This document shows, piece by piece, positions 36,801-49,600 of a stretch of DNA of 64,000 nt; within the stretch, counting starts at the first letter, position 1; every line of letters begins with the position of its first letter. The notes beneath the pieces were generated by a model. It was given only the letters and a program-made list of their open reading frames with translations, was not told the DNA's origin and did no database searches. The stretch spans positions 3,463,001 to 3,527,000 of the forward strand of contig NC_060236.1 of assembly GCF_021155775.2 (NCBI RefSeq). Direction: 5' to 3'. The stretch comes from Neodiprion pinetum. Its lineage: Eukaryota > Arthropoda > Insecta > Hymenoptera > Diprionidae. A program made the position numbers and the translations under genes.

Positions 36801-39683
36801 CATCATACATAAAATACATACATGTATACCCGTATGCAGCGCTAGTGTCTCTAATCGCGTTCGCAGAGTGCAGCGTGTGCGAGTGTGTGCAACGTAAAAT
36901 ACACCGACGCGTTCGATGTTCGTCATGCGATGTACTCGTTTCGACATGCATATATACATACCGTATTAACCGTACGCACGTAAATGTCGTACTTTCGTAA
37001 CCGCCCCCCTCCCCCGGTCCCCCAGTCATTATCTTGCGCATCGTGGATCGTGTGCATACCATACATACATGTGTGTGTGTGTGTGTGCGCGCAATATATA
37101 TATTATATATACGTATTACCGACGTATAGATACACACAGACAGAGCTGAATAACGTATCGAAAGTTGGAATGATGTATCGATGTAGGTGTAATGCGCAGA
37201 GATGGGAGGGAAAGAGAGAGGCTGCAAAATTGTAAATTTTCACTTGCGAGATATTTTATTTGGTTTTTTTTTTTTTTTTTTTTGTTTCGTAACGTAGGTT
37301 CGGTGTTGCAAAATTTCTATATCAGTTGACCGTATACAACAATTTTTACGGTAATACGGGTTTAACTTGTTTTTCAAGTTTGCACGGAATACCCTGTACG
37401 CTGAGAAAAAATTTTAGTTTCGGTTACCGCTCGGTTCTTGACTATTTTCATTTTTTTTTTTTTAACACAATCGAAAAATACAGTTCTAGGTAAAAAATGA
37501 AAATTAGTTTACCAGCTTTTACCGGAAAGTCTGGTATCCGTTAATATTCTTTCTCATTACGATCGCTGTTGCTATATTTTCTTGCAACTGTTGCGAAAAT
37601 TTAACGCTCGTGCAAGGATAAATTGACGTTAAAGCCTTGTTTGACTAAAAAAGTAGATTAAACCTCGGAAACTGATTTTGCTTTGCAATAACAAAAAAAG
37701 GATCGACGATAGCGCAAAATGGTTAAGCGTACCTCGTTTTTCGTTATTCCAAAAATATTCGAACAGTTTTTTTTTTTTTAACGATACCTGTTTTACTCAA
37801 TTTTTCTAGTTACTGTAACAAATGAAATGTTTCTCAGTGTAGATTATTATTATTTTTACCATCATCATCATTATCACTGTTATTATACGTATATCGTAAA
37901 GAGCAGCGGCAACACACGCAAACTATTAATTACATTCTGCATAAGCGAAACATCTGTGCAAACAATTGAAAACCGCCAACGTCATGTATACCCAATTCAT
38001 GTTACATGCGTACAACTGTTATTATAAACACATTGCGGGCAATGCGTGCGTGTGCCAATTACTTCCTCCGGGCTTTATTCTACCCCGTAAAATTTCCTGC
38101 GCGCGATTAAACAATCTTTTATTGCGCGAACGGTAGTAAAATTATATACATATTATGTTATACGTGTAATAGTTCGTATTATATCGCCTGAATTTTTATG
38201 TCTTTATTTTTTATTTATTTTATTTTATTTTTGCACCTTTTACCCGTCTCGTTGCTTTATGTCTTCTTATATCCCGTCAGCTATTCTATTTATTGTTAGT
38301 CTTTACCGACGAATTTATTGGCATTTTTAGAAAACCATTTCGCAACATTCGCGGCTAATTTTCGCCCACGTTATACGTAACTTTGTATCATTGTTGTTGT
38401 TGAAAAATTGTTTTTTTTTTTTTTTTTAAATTTCATTAGTTTCCCACGACGATAAATTAACAATATATTATATATGTATATATCATGTTTTTGTACGTAT
38501 AGTGTAAATTAAATTGTGCCAATTAAAGTGTGTCCGCAGCGTATACATTATATTATTATACCTGTATATGTGTACGCTTTGACACGACGTTTTTGGCTCA
38601 GGTTCACATCTGTGCAACCCGAGGTTATAATAACAACAACAGTAATAATGATACGAACAAGTGTAACAATTGTAAGAGCTGAAATCCTTGATTAACCGGT
38701 GACCATATGTGTCAGACGCGAATTTGAAACGTCTGAATTACAGAACTTTGTTTATAGGGTCAAGGATGTCTGCGAATTTGCGAATATTCATTTCTGTTCG
38801 GACTTCTTCTTTTCTTTCTACTGTTCTTTTTCATCTTTTAACTTATTACTTTGTCGGGTTTTTGAATGACATTTATTTTACTCGAATCGATTATCGTTGT
38901 ATTAAATATATTAATCTTACGACGAGTTATCTTTAATTTCAGCTGAAAGCGGTTTACCGAGCGTTGGATGGATTTTGCGAATTACCTGACGAGGAGCGCG
39001 TCAAGTATGAAAGAAATTCGGCATCTAATCACGGCTACGTGAAACCTGGACTGGAAAAGTGAGTTTTTCGTATTTTTTTAACAGCTGGTATAATACGAGT
39101 ACACTTATTATAAAATTGGCAAATTTGTTCGTTTCTTGTTTTTGTCTTTACATAATTTCACCGCATCAAATATCGTTAGACATTGTTTTACGCGCAGTAG
39201 ATATATTGACACGCATCACCTATTGTCGCAATCTAAATTTTGTGTGATTCACATAATATTTTTACAGAGTTTCGGAAGACGACGAGAAGGAGTCGAGGCA
39301 TGCGTTCAACGTAACTGGGAGCGGCGGTGTTTTGCCGGAAAAGGAAGTTCCCGGTTTTCGCGATGCGGTCGACGAACTTGCCCGTGATTTAAAATCTCTC
39401 TCTGCGATGCTTCTAACCGTACGTTATTGAAAAACAACGATAATAATTATAGCAACAATAAGGATTTATTCTAATTTCAAACATGCCGTCAAGTTGTTTA
39501 TAAAAATATTAATGAAAATCACGAAATTAATAGACATGGCATGCCAATAACATCTGACATGGTAATAAAATTGATTCATACTTTATCAGGAGTCGCAAAT
39601 AATGATTGATAAGTATATAAGCGGAACCGATTACACGCGGTGCTTTACCGGCAAGATTGAAATATGTGTATACGTACATTGTT

Positions 39684-39714
<31 letters not shown>

Positions 39715-40974
39715 GCATTCACTGTGAAAGATGAGATAGAAAAAAATCATCGTCGCCGTTTGCGGTTTTAAAATCTTAAAACGCGATTTGCCCCGATAAG
39801 ATTATACATCAAAATTATTATAGTATAATAATCCTAATATCGATCAAACCCGTGCAGATTTGAAAAGATTATAAGATCGAGATAAGTGTATTGAATTTTT
39901 TTTCTATTCTTTATTCTTTCATTTTATCGTATTACGATAAACGATTATAATTATATTTCAAGTTTCGGCGAGTTAATTGACAAATATTTATGTTTATTTA
40001 AAAAAAAATTCTTAAAACAGACCCTCGCCGTGGCGCTTGAACAACCGGCGGATTTCCTGCTTTCGAAACACACCAAAATTTTGGGCCCAGGCAACGAATC
40101 TACCTTGCGTCTACTATATTATCCACCATTGGGAGCTCCTGTTCCAGGACTAACGCGTTGCGGTGCCCATCGAGATTACGGAACTTTCACGTTACTCGCA
40201 CAGGTGAGGATGATCCTTATAACATTCATTTAATGTTATTCGATAACGTTTGTTGCTCTGATATTAAAACATGTCACGAAAAATCTTTGTACACCTTATA
40301 CTTACCAGTTTCTTGCGATATCCAAGAAAACAAAAATCAGGTTGGCCACTCAGTTCTGTAATTCAAAAATTTCCAAGAAAAACTGCAAACGTTTGCTAAA
40401 GTTCCCTGACTTTTCAATATACAATACATAAAACGTAATTCATGGTTTTTAAGGTTTTCAGGACGACTGACCAGCCTGATTTTGAAATACATTCGGATCT
40501 GGAGAACGCTTTTCGAAACTCAGAGTATTCTTTTGTTTTTACATTTTCCGTTTCTTAACCGTTGAATCTTTTTTTTTTTTTTTTTTTGGTTTTTTTATTC
40601 TTTGCATTCACGAATCGCAGGACAGCGAAGGTGGTCTTGAGGTGCAAACGCCTCACGGCGAGCGTTGGAGTCGTGTTGGTCATCTGCCGGGTGCGATATT
40701 GGTGAACACCGGTGACATATTGGCCGCATGGACGAGAGATCAGCTTCCAGCCCTTCGACACAGAGTCGTGATACCAGAGTTGTGCGGTCGAGGACGTCAT
40801 TCGATAGCATTTTTCGTTCATCCGGACAACGATACGCGGATAGAACCGCTGGACACTAAATTGACTACCAGCGTTCAGGAATCAGCGCCGTGCAGACTGC
40901 AGAAGAAGAAGAACGGCGTTCTGACCGCCTACCAACACCTTCAACGTCGGTTTCGGGAAACATACGCGTCTTAA
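23942..40974 (+). CDS. 2-oxoglutarate/Fe(II) dioxygenase, isopenicillin-N-synthase-like
   Basis: Exons 23942-24035, 35542-35657, 38943-39058, 39268-39418, 40021-40203 and 40621-40974 join in phase to 337 residues. The protein opens with CEIPIIDLEH, the strand that starts plant-type DIOX_N domains, and continues with ALSERGLALLVNHGIP and the SNHGYVKPG segment. The catalytic jelly roll carries AHRDYGTFTLLAQ (iron ligands His209 and Asp211) and LRHRVV (His267), with the 2-oxoglutarate-binding Arg-x-Ser as RHS (Arg279, Ser281). All active-site residues are present, so a soluble oxidase or hydroxylase is expected; the substrate is unknown. Insect relatives carry uninformative names such as UPF0676. 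Length fits the family. All introns are GT-AG, and the first is 11.5 kb, unusually long for this window. The family call is secure; the start is supported by the only ATG in the GC-rich first exon. Confidence 0.88.
24226..24435. repeat. Tandem duplication, period 115 bases
   Basis: 24226-24320 recurs at 24341-24435 with about a dozen changes. The shared core includes GGCCAACTTCGCGCTCCGA and TCGTTTGTTCAACTCG. It lies 200 bases into the first intron of the 2OG dioxygenase gene. Confidence 0.85.
24512..24524. promoter_or_regulatory. Candidate RFX X-box
   Basis: GTTGCTTAGCAAC fits the X-box consensus of two inverted half-sites (RYYNYY and RRNRAC) separated by one base. RFX factors use such sites in ciliary and sensory-neuron genes. 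A 13-base match in a long intron can occur by chance, so function is unproven. Confidence 0.25.
25400..25435. repeat. (AG)n microsatellite
   Basis: About 18 uninterrupted AG units. Confidence 0.95.
28337..28352. repeat. (GT)n microsatellite
   Basis: About eight GT units. This is the first of three different dinucleotide runs within 250 bases. Confidence 0.85.
28423..28449. repeat. (TA)n microsatellite
   Basis: About 13 TA units, self-complementary. Confidence 0.9.
28558..28580. repeat. (CT)n microsatellite
   Basis: About 11 CT units, followed by degenerate CTTGCT units. Confidence 0.9.
30074..30287. mobile_element. Short inverted-repeat element, family 2 copy 1
   Basis: This 214-base stretch resembles 63522-63738 (217 bases, same orientation). 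Both begin with TTGAAG followed by a GTAACG block, end in CTTCAA, and share an internal ATTCCAAAATGGCGGAATAA-like block and a CATGAATCGT-like block. The ends form imperfect terminal inverted repeats. It has no coding capacity, so a MITE is inferred. Confidence 0.6.
31176..31532. mobile_element. Long-palindrome DNA element (MITE), 357 bases
   Basis: The left arm (31176 to about 31342) and right arm (about 31373 to 31532) are near-perfect reverse complements around a loop of about 30 bases. The outer ends read CAGTTGGGGACAATGAATC and, inverted, CACTTGGGGAGAATGAATC, and are flanked on both sides by TA. That target-site pattern suggests a Tc1/mariner-type non-autonomous element. A transcript of this intron would fold into a very long hairpin. 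Confidence 0.85.
32544..32584. repeat. (GT)n microsatellite
   Basis: About 20 uninterrupted GT units, some 75 bases after a short (AC)n run near 32453-32470. The two could pair in a transcript. Confidence 0.95.
33200..33264. repeat. Two abutting perfect 34-base palindromes
   Basis: 33200-33233 is a perfect palindrome (GCGTC arms around TA repeats). 33231-33264 is a second one (CGCGATTATTA arms around TA repeats). They share the three bases CGC at 33231-33233. Both could extrude as cruciforms. Confidence 0.95.
33756..33795. repeat. (AT)n microsatellite
   Basis: About 20 uninterrupted AT units. Confidence 0.95.
35658..38942 (+). other. Second intron (3.3 kb) of the 2OG dioxygenase gene
   Basis: It holds poly-T runs, a CT/AG-rich patch near 36450-36770, a short GT run near 37072-37088 and a family-1 transposon. 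No exon was recognised. Confidence 0.6.
37399..37839 (+). mobile_element. Short non-autonomous DNA transposon, copy B
   Basis: This is the 441-base partner of 8951-9375 in the opposite orientation. Its ends are CGCTGAGAAA on the left and TTTCTCAGTG on the right, i.e. inverted repeats, each flanked by TA (37397-37398 and 37840-37841). It has no open frame. TA duplication and short ends suggest a Tc1/mariner-type MITE. Confidence 0.75.
39419..40020 (+). other. Fourth intron of the 2OG dioxygenase gene
   Basis: AT-rich, ending in TTAAAACAG. It contains a (GA)n run at 39684-39709 and no other feature. Confidence 0.6.
39684..39709. repeat. (GA)n microsatellite
   Basis: About 13 uninterrupted GA units. 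Confidence 0.95.
40204..40620 (+). other. Fifth intron of the 2OG dioxygenase gene
   Basis: A GT-AG intron with a long T run (about 40569-40587) upstream of the acceptor. Nothing else was seen. Confidence 0.6.
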
Positions 40975-41758
40975 CGAAAATTTTCCTTTCCTTCCGTTTG
41001 TCTTATTTAATTAAAGTATACCTTCAAAGCGAAATGTAATTTCTTTTTTGCTGTTTTCTTGGTCGCTTCGATGCCGATCGATCGGCTTGTATTATCCGCA
41101 CATGCGATTTATACTTAGGTGTTGAGTTATTGTTACTCGTTACCGTTAATGATTTTTTTCTTCGTACACAGTATGTATTGTTATTATTATCATCTTTATT
41201 TTTATTATTATAAAATTGATAATACGATATACATAGCGTATAATATCGTTTGCAGTACGGTCGCGGGTTTAATTTTTATTATTGTTATTATTTTACGAAA
41301 TAACAAACCGCGGGTTTAATTCACGGTGATCAAATACCTATCGCGCTGAGAAATTTCAATATACAATGCACGCGCGTGAAAAAGAAGAGATGTATTTATT
41401 GGACAGAGAACGAGGTTTTTATTTTTCATTTTACAATACTGAATACGCCTTGTGTATGAACTTGATAAGGGCTTACGTTTTATTGACGTGGACGCAGCGA
41501 TTCAAGAAGATCGGTTCATCCGTTTTTCTTATCTCCTAGTTAGATGAATTCAATGTACTTGTATCATGCAAATGCCGTGGGGTAGTTATTATTATTAATA
41601 TTGTTGTTGTTGCTTTTACTCCCGAACACATGAGAAAGAAAATTAAGTCAGCATTGCTCATGCCTCTATTTTTTTTCATCCTTAGTTTGTCTACTTAAAT
41701 CTTTTAATGATAATGTAGTTCATCTTGGAAATAAATGAAATATTGATGTGTTGTGTCA

Positions 41759-41789
<31 letters not shown>

Positions 41790-42232
41790 ACGACAACATG
41801 ATTTTAATTAAACAAATTCCAAGTAATATTTGTAGTAATTCACACGTATTGATGTATGTATCCGTGTATCGTCACCGTAATTATTGTAATGACGCGCAAA
41901 AATTAAAACTACGCCCACGTTTTACTGTAAATAAATTAATTGCGAAATTGCAATCGAGAAAACCGAAGTAAAAGTGTACGTTAACGATAGATATCCTTAT
42001 TCGATCGGGCGATAAGATATTTTTGGATAACATGTTTACCGTTTTATATTCTAAATTGAGAAAGAACGGATAGACTCTTTATCGTCGGAAATTGAAATTA
42101 TACCGATTATTCGTGTATAAAAAAAAAATACCACAAAAATAAACTGCTTGATATATGAAAGAAAAAACCGTGAATTATATAATAACAATAATAACAATAT
42201 TGAAAGCGAAATATAGAGAAAAAACACGCACA

Positions 42233-42236
<4 letters not shown>

Positions 42237-42267
<31 letters not shown>
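42237..42267. repeat. (CA)n microsatellite
   Basis: About 15 uninterrupted CA units, preceded by degenerate ones. Confidence 0.9.
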
Positions 42268-42270
<3 letters not shown>

Positions 42271-43107
42271 TACTGTGGAGTCTCAAGCAATAATAAAATG
42301 AATTTGTACTTACCGTTCGATAAATATTTGGATTTTATAATTCTCCTCCTCCATATGTATTATGTATATGCCATCCTATTTATTAATCAAATTTCACCGA
42401 AATTTGAATATTAGTTCAAGCGATTTTTTGTCGATTAGGCAGTCACGTGGTTCGCCGTTATTATCACTCATTTTTATTTTTAGAATATCACAAAAACCTG
42501 ATTTTTATAACCTACGTACGTGCGTATGTATGCGTGTACATTCGTGAACTGCGATACGTTCTTACAGAGTTTGAAGCGATTGCGATAACGAGATAAATTT
42601 TCTTTGATTATTACCGATGACTGGACGTCGTAAGTGAGTGAAGTTTTACAGAAAAATCTCTGACTAAACAGCAAAGCGCTAGGTAAAAAAAACTTATCTA
42701 TGTATTTTTCTCTGTACCTCAGAAGATAACGTAATTAGCTTTCACGTGATTATAAGCTTTCAAGAGATAACTAATTTTAATGCCATTGTAAAGTGATTTT
42801 GGGTAACTTAAGTTAAGCGTGAAAAGGATATTTTGAAAGATTTCTTCTCTTTTTTATAAATGTTTTAAAAATATTTTTTTTATTTACTCTGTGGGCATAT
42901 GTTACGTGATATAAGTGTATGAAAAATATTATTATTCATATTGTTCGATAACGGTAAAAATAAACAACTGGGTCCATTTTCGATCAAACATTTTGTGTTT
43001 AGTAATGATACATTATGTAGGATTTGTAGACAGGGATGTATCACTCATTGTAAAAAGGGTAGAATTTGAAACTATAATATATTTTTTTTCAAATAGTTTA
43101 AAAACAT

Positions 43108-43113
43108 TTTATT
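43108..43113 (-). terminator. Candidate polyadenylation signal of the acidic protein gene
   Basis: AATAAA on the minus strand, about 540 bases after the stop codon. Other choices are possible. Confidence 0.3.
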
Positions 43114-43650
43114 ACTCAGTATTACTTGTCCCGATCAGCAACATACGATAGGTCTAGTTCGTGGCTATATTATAATAAAAATGAATGTCGTGACAACAAT
43201 CCCACAGCATGGTTTACTTTCTTAATAGATAGTAGATTTGACGAGCAAATTACCTGCAAAATCATTTTGAACCAAGGATGAAAATGAATAAACGCATGAA
43301 TGGTTCAGGCTCAGTACATACTATGTATCACAGTGAATCGGTTGTTAGAACGAACACGACTATCATAAGAAGAAAAGCAAATTTATCCACGGAACTAAAT
43401 ATTTGGAACTTAAATGAAAGAGACTGTTGCCTCATTTCAGTTTTAACATTGTTTAATAATAATATAATTGAACAATAACGGGTAGTGACGTACATGCGTA
43501 TAAAATTTCAATCGATGAAAAACATGTGTATCGCGAAAATACTCAAAAAGTACTATTACAAAGAAAACGCCAGTTGGAATTGGTATACAGCTTGTAAAAA
43601 GCTAAAGAAATTCAATAGAAGTTTCGTAATCTCTCAAAGATACTTGACAC

Positions 43651-46600
43651 CTATTTTTGAAACAACAGATGCTTGCCTGAGGCTTTTTGTTTTGCTTGGT
43701 ACATAAAAAAGGCGGAAACTGGTTGTCTGGGATTACGAGCCAGCATCTGCTCTCGGAATGAAGCAACGCTTGGTGCTTTTGGCGGATGTTTGTTGACCTT
43801 CTGTAAATTGACTACGCTGAACTGTGTCGTTCCACCGGCAGTGCTAAGTGGAGAAGAATGATTTTCTATACGTATTGATGATTTAAGTGGTTCGCCTGGA
43901 GCAAACATTTGCCTGGAAGGCATTATCTGTTCCGTCTTCTTTGAGAGCTTCTTTCTCTTTTGAGGCCTCTGAGGTAGGTCAGATAAGTTGTTGAGTAGAT
44001 CGTCAGGTAGCCTCTTGAGTCTACCTATTGCTGGTTCTTTGGAAGCTGATTTTTTGCCAATCTTGACTTCTCGTTCCTGTCTCACTCTTTCGAGCTGATC
44101 TTGTTTCTTCTTCTTCTTCGCCTCTTTCGCTGCCTTCAAACTAGTCGCAACATTTTTCATTGCTTGAAGTGCCTCAGTACGAGCTTCGCGAAATCCTATG
44201 CTGTCAGGTCCCTCATCAGAATCAGAATCCTCTTGCTGTGATTTACCTGTGTTTGATAATAATCTCATTTTCTTCGTTAGTTGTGGGGTTTGAGGTGTTC
44301 CACTGGATTCTAATCTTGCACGTTTCTTTCTGGCTGTGGATTCTTTCAAAGATTTACGTTTTTTCGTTGAATTCTCTTCATCCTCACTGGGATCTTCTGT
44401 GAAATTTTCAGCTCCATTCATCGTGCTTGTTGTTGATGCTTTGTTTTGTGCTTTTCTATTTGAAGTGATACTACTTTCATTTTGACTAATTATACTATCT
44501 TCTGGTTCTGGTTCAAACTTCTTACTTTTGGATTTTCGCCTTTTTTCCAACATTTTAGTCTCTGGCTGTTCTGTTATTTCTGTAATCGACTTATTTTTCT
44601 CATTTTCAAAAACTTCGTCGTCGTTAGAATCTTCCTCCTCTTCATCCTCATCTTCATTATCACTTTCCCCATCTTCGTTTCTATTCGACTCACGTTTGTC
44701 GGATTCTTCATCTGTTTCATCGTCTCTTTTATCGTCTTCATGATTACCGTTCAATTCATTACCTGCTTCTTGGACCTCATCGTTCATATCGTTGTCTTCA
44801 ATGTTAAACTCCTCAGCATCATCTTCATTTTTATCTTCATCTATTTCTGATGCATTATTATCTACGAGCTCCTCTTCTTTCATTTTACTCAACCCTTCTT
44901 TATCGTAAAGTTTTTTCACCTTTTTATTTAATTCCAACAGTGGCAAACTCTCGTTCAGTTTTTCTTTCATCAAAAATTTCGTTATCGGACTCTCAGAGTT
45001 GGGAGTTTTTACGCTTAGATTCAAGTCTGAAACCTTGGCCTTGAGGACTTCAGATTCTCTTATAATCTGTATTGAATCTCTCTGATTTTTGTTGTTCGAT
45101 TTCGGGCTCTTCTCTTTAGAGATTTTCTTTCCACTCTTAGGTGTTTTAGTTTCTGGTGTTCCCAATTTGTTTCCTTCTTCCATCACGTTGATTGTATAAG
45201 GTGTAGAAATTGCTAACTCTTCTACCAAATTTTTTTGCTTAAGTTTCTTTGCAGACTTTTTACCAACCGAATTATCTAAACTAGAAGATTGACTTCTGTT
45301 TTGATCATTAACTTCAGATGAAGAGTTTTGATCTGGTGTACACAGATCTATTGTATTATTTGACCACAATTCTACTCTAGAGTGTTTCTTCTTGGGAACG
45401 CTTTTCTCAAGTTCCTCCACACGTGGCGATGCCGTACGTTCAACTTTGCCCAAGTCTAGTACAACTGTGTTTTTCCTTATCTTTTTACCAGATGAAGTTT
45501 CATTCCTGTTTAGGGAGAAATTTAACCTCTCTGGCCCGTCGCTGATTTCTGGGGATTTTGTGATCAGCTCTTCACTTCTGACTTGACGACGGTACACGGG
45601 AGTTGAACGATCCGATTTTCGCTTTGATTTCTTATCTGTTCTTTCTGTTTCAGTTTGGTTGTCGACGTCTTCGACGTAATCTTTTTCATTCTCTTCCTCT
45701 TCTGCCTTCTTCCCCTCTTTTTCATTCTCTCCCTCTTCTTGATTTTCCGCTTCATCTTCGGATGAAGATTTTTTCAAGATTCTCCTGTATTTGCTTTTAA
45801 CAGTCGCACTTTCTTCTTCTGTGACTTCGTCTTCAGAAGCTTCAGATGATTCTACTGCATCATCAGCGACAACAAAGTCTTCTAGGTCAGATCCATCGTC
45901 ATCTTCATCCGATTGCTCTGATTCCGACGCACGACATTCATCAGCAGCAACATTATCATCAGAGTACTCAACATCGTCATCTCCGGCAAGATTCAACTCC
46001 TTAGCCACATCTGGGTCGATTGTATTATTGAAATCACCTTTATTTTGATTAGAAATAGCTTCGTCTTCACTGGACTCGATGTTGAACAGAGAACCAGTTA
46101 ATGGAAGGTTTTCGTCTGAACTTGCCTCTTCTGAATCATCAAGATTGTCGGAGCGAGAATCAGAATCTACAACAGCTACGATGGAGTAGTTTCTGTTCAA
46201 ATGGCCCCTCGACATACCAGGTGTTTGTGTCATGGGAGATGTCTTGTCCCAACTTTCGACATTTTTTTTTACATCTTCGCCAGAGTCTTCATCAGATGCT
46301 TTATCGCTCTTCTCATCTTTTGAACTTTCATTAAATTTGTAAACGTCGATAGATTTTTTTGGTGTTTTTGATTTTGACTTTCGTTTCTTATCTGTCTGAG
46401 ACTTTCGTGGCGATAATGGTTCTTGTTCACCTCCAATCTCTTCTTCAGCTGCTATACTTATAGGTATTGTTTCTGCATCACTCAAGATTTCTTGCATCTC
46501 CATGTCTTTTTCCTGAGATGTTGCTACTGATTTCCTATTGCTTTCTTCCTTGGCTTGATCGCTGATTCCACAGTCCATCGATGCGTTCGGATTCAGAGAT

Positions 46601-49600
46601 TGGCCTAGCGATTTTTCAGTCTGTGTTGCTTCTTCCATTTCATCCATGTCCACATCTTCATTCTCTAACTTTTCTGCGATTTTTTGACTCGCAGATCTCC
46701 TCTTTTTATCAGCTTTTCCACGATAGGCACTTTTGTCCACTATAACTGTTTCATCAGAATCTGAAGCTTCATTGTGTTTAGAATAATCTTTATTATTTGA
46801 ATTCTTGCCCCCTGAGTTATCCATTACAAGAACTAGATCCTCTTCAGAATCACTTTCATTCTTTGATTCACATGCTGCTAAAGTATCAGACACTTTTTTC
46901 ATTGTGGGAGTCAGATTACTTTTTGTTGGACTTGCTTTTGAAATATCTTTCTTCACCTTCTTATTCCACTCATCAGCAGATATGTCTTGGAACAAATCAG
47001 CAATTCCAATGCTAGCATCACTGTCAGAAACTACATTTTGACAATTGTGTCCTGAAAGCTGATCTTTCTCACGTGTCACTAATTCAAGCTGTTTTGAGTG
47101 CCGTTTTGCGGGCGAATTTTCACGTACCAACTGCTTCTTCATTTCTCTGCATTCTTTTTCATCAAGATATTCATCTTCATTAGCATTATTTTTGGAATTT
47201 ATATCGCCATGAGTTTTAATGTTAGAATTAAGTGGACGATCATTTTTGGAAGGAGATGTATTGGTTTTGTCTGTTTCTTCATCACTGGTATTTTTCTTAT
47301 CTAAAGACTGTCTCCTTTTACCTTGTTTCACCTGTGACTGAGGAGTCAACAAGCTGTCATCATTTTCATCTGCCGATATTTTGGACGAGGTCTTTGTTGT
47401 AAACTTGACAACATTATCAATTCGTTCCAAGTTTAAACAGAATCTCTTTGTTTGCGTATCCCGCTGTTTTTTCTCAATAATATCACTGCCACTTTTTCTA
47501 GACCTACGACTCGGCAGAATTGGTTTTTCAAAAACTTCGTCGTTAGTTTCAGAGTCTACATCAGGAATATGGTTTTTGGCCGTAAAGTTAAGACCATCTT
47601 TGTTTAGGTCAAGGGAGTGATTGCTGTCATTGGAATCGTACAGGGAAAATTCTTCCAGAATTTCATTCTCACCAGCTGTTTCGTCAAGTCTTTTACAACT
47701 GGTCGTTACATTCATGAATTCAGCATCTTCACTATGAACTACTCGATCTTTGGTAGAAAGTTGATTACCTTCTTCATGTAACACTGAATTGTTCTGAGTC
47801 GTGTTTGAAAATTTAACGCCAGAAGTCTCTTTTTGAGTTTTTTCGTCAGAAGTTGAACTCGAAGTGTTCGCAACCACATTTACAGATTTGCCATCTTCAA
47901 CTGCTATGGACTTCAGTACAGAAGTATCATGCCTTGATTTAGACAGAACCCGCTCATCTAACGACGTATTCAATTTTCTTTCATCGGAGTTACGTACAAA
48001 CAATGCGGAACCAACTGATTTTGATTCTCTAATAATATTTACATTTGATACGGTGAACCCTAAATTTTTCTTGACTTTTTCAGGGGAAACGTTCAACTTC
48101 TGGTTCTCCTTATTGCCAGGACTCTGTTCGTGCTCTTCTGTTGATTTATTCAATAAATTTTCTATTTTCCGTCCCAGTTCCTTCGGTGTGTCTAATGAAT
48201 GATGTTTCTTTTTCTGCGAAGATGAGCTCTGTAATGACTTGATTGAGATTTCTACCTTATTAGTTGGCGAAGATTCAGCAGTTTCAGTTTGACAAGGTGA
48301 TCCAAGCTGGTACTCAGATTCCTTAGTTTCCTCATTTACAGATTTGTTACACGGTGATGTTACTGAGGGAGACGACTCCGACGATTTTCTGGTACCACCA
48401 CCATCAGCAGTTGATGGTTCCGTACTCGTTTTCTCTAACAAAAGAAATGCGAACAGGAATATAATAAACTGGCCCGCTACTATTGCGATCATAATAAATT
48501 ACAGATAGAAAGAAATAAATACCAGGACTGCTCTCAATTTTTGTGTCCTCGTTTATCATCCACTCATTTTCTGTCTTAGAATCAGTTTTATCTTCATTGA
48601 TTTCTTCATTAAGAACTGGTTCAGATGGAACAACTGATACTTGTGTTCGTCGTCGCTTCGAAGGTGTACTCAGCACAGATGTAGCGTGTTGCATTAACGC
48701 TGTTGCACCTTTTGTTGCATGCTCAATATTCGACTCAATTGAGCTTGCTCTGGTTCGGCGTGTAACGCGTCCGACCGATGGTGGTGACTGTGACTCTGAC
48801 ACAGCTCTGATAGATCGCCTATGAAACACATTAAAAGTTAGGAAACTTTTAAGGAACTCCGATAAATCATTAATAAGCAAGAACGTGTCACACTGTTTGT
48901 CGATTGAGGTTATTGTAACATCAAATTGCATTAGTACATTCTACTTTTTTCTGCAAGCAGAAAAATGTATTCTGCTTTAACTTAAGAACTTTAATCGGAC
49001 AAATTTTCTTGAAATTAATATACCTAGTTCTAGCTGTAGGTTTTGGTGAGTCAGGCGACGAGTCTTGTTGAAGGTTGTACCTAGTAGAGCGTGCGCTAGC
49101 TCTTGGTGTTCCAGGCGCCGATTCTAGTTCTGGATTTTCACTTATACTTGAGGAAGCTGAGTTTCTGCGTGATCTCAAGTTTCTCGTTGGTTCTGGGACA
49201 GCAATCGCGCGTCTACGAGTAGTTCTTTTTACTAATGTTGCCGTTTCTTCTACACTTTCTGGCGATGAGCCATCAGGATTAACAGAACCATGGCGGATTC
49301 GAGTACTTCGGCGCAATGGAGAATCCGAAACGGATGCTGCAACTGCTGCTCGTGTTCTGGGAGCCTTAGAGACTGAAAATTAATAGTAATTGTGTGATCA
49401 CTGTTGATCGCTATAAGAAAAAAAAGAGGGAACAAGCAAAAGGTGCCAAAGTATGTTCATTATCATAGATAAAAATGTTCTCTCTAAAGATAGGTGGTGA
49501 TTTGCCATTAACTGTCGGCAAATTTCATTTCTGGAACAAGCTCTCGCGGATTTTCGAGCTTCCAAGATTCAGAACTAAGAATAGATAAGGGCGATAAGAA

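Larger units (their letters stand above)
40975..43650. other. Intergenic region between convergent genes
   Basis: It probably contains the 3' UTRs of the 2OG dioxygenase gene (possible signals ATTAAA at 41010 and AATAAA at 41730) and, on the other strand, of the large acidic protein gene. It also has a T run of about 25 (41765-41789) and a (CA)n run (42237-42267). No coding sequence is supported. Confidence 0.5.

Noticed and set aside
44482..48202. Several + strand open frames opposite the acidic protein
   Set aside because: They are shadows of the long minus-strand exon: Ser/Phe/Leu-rich antisense of Glu/Asp/Lys codons.
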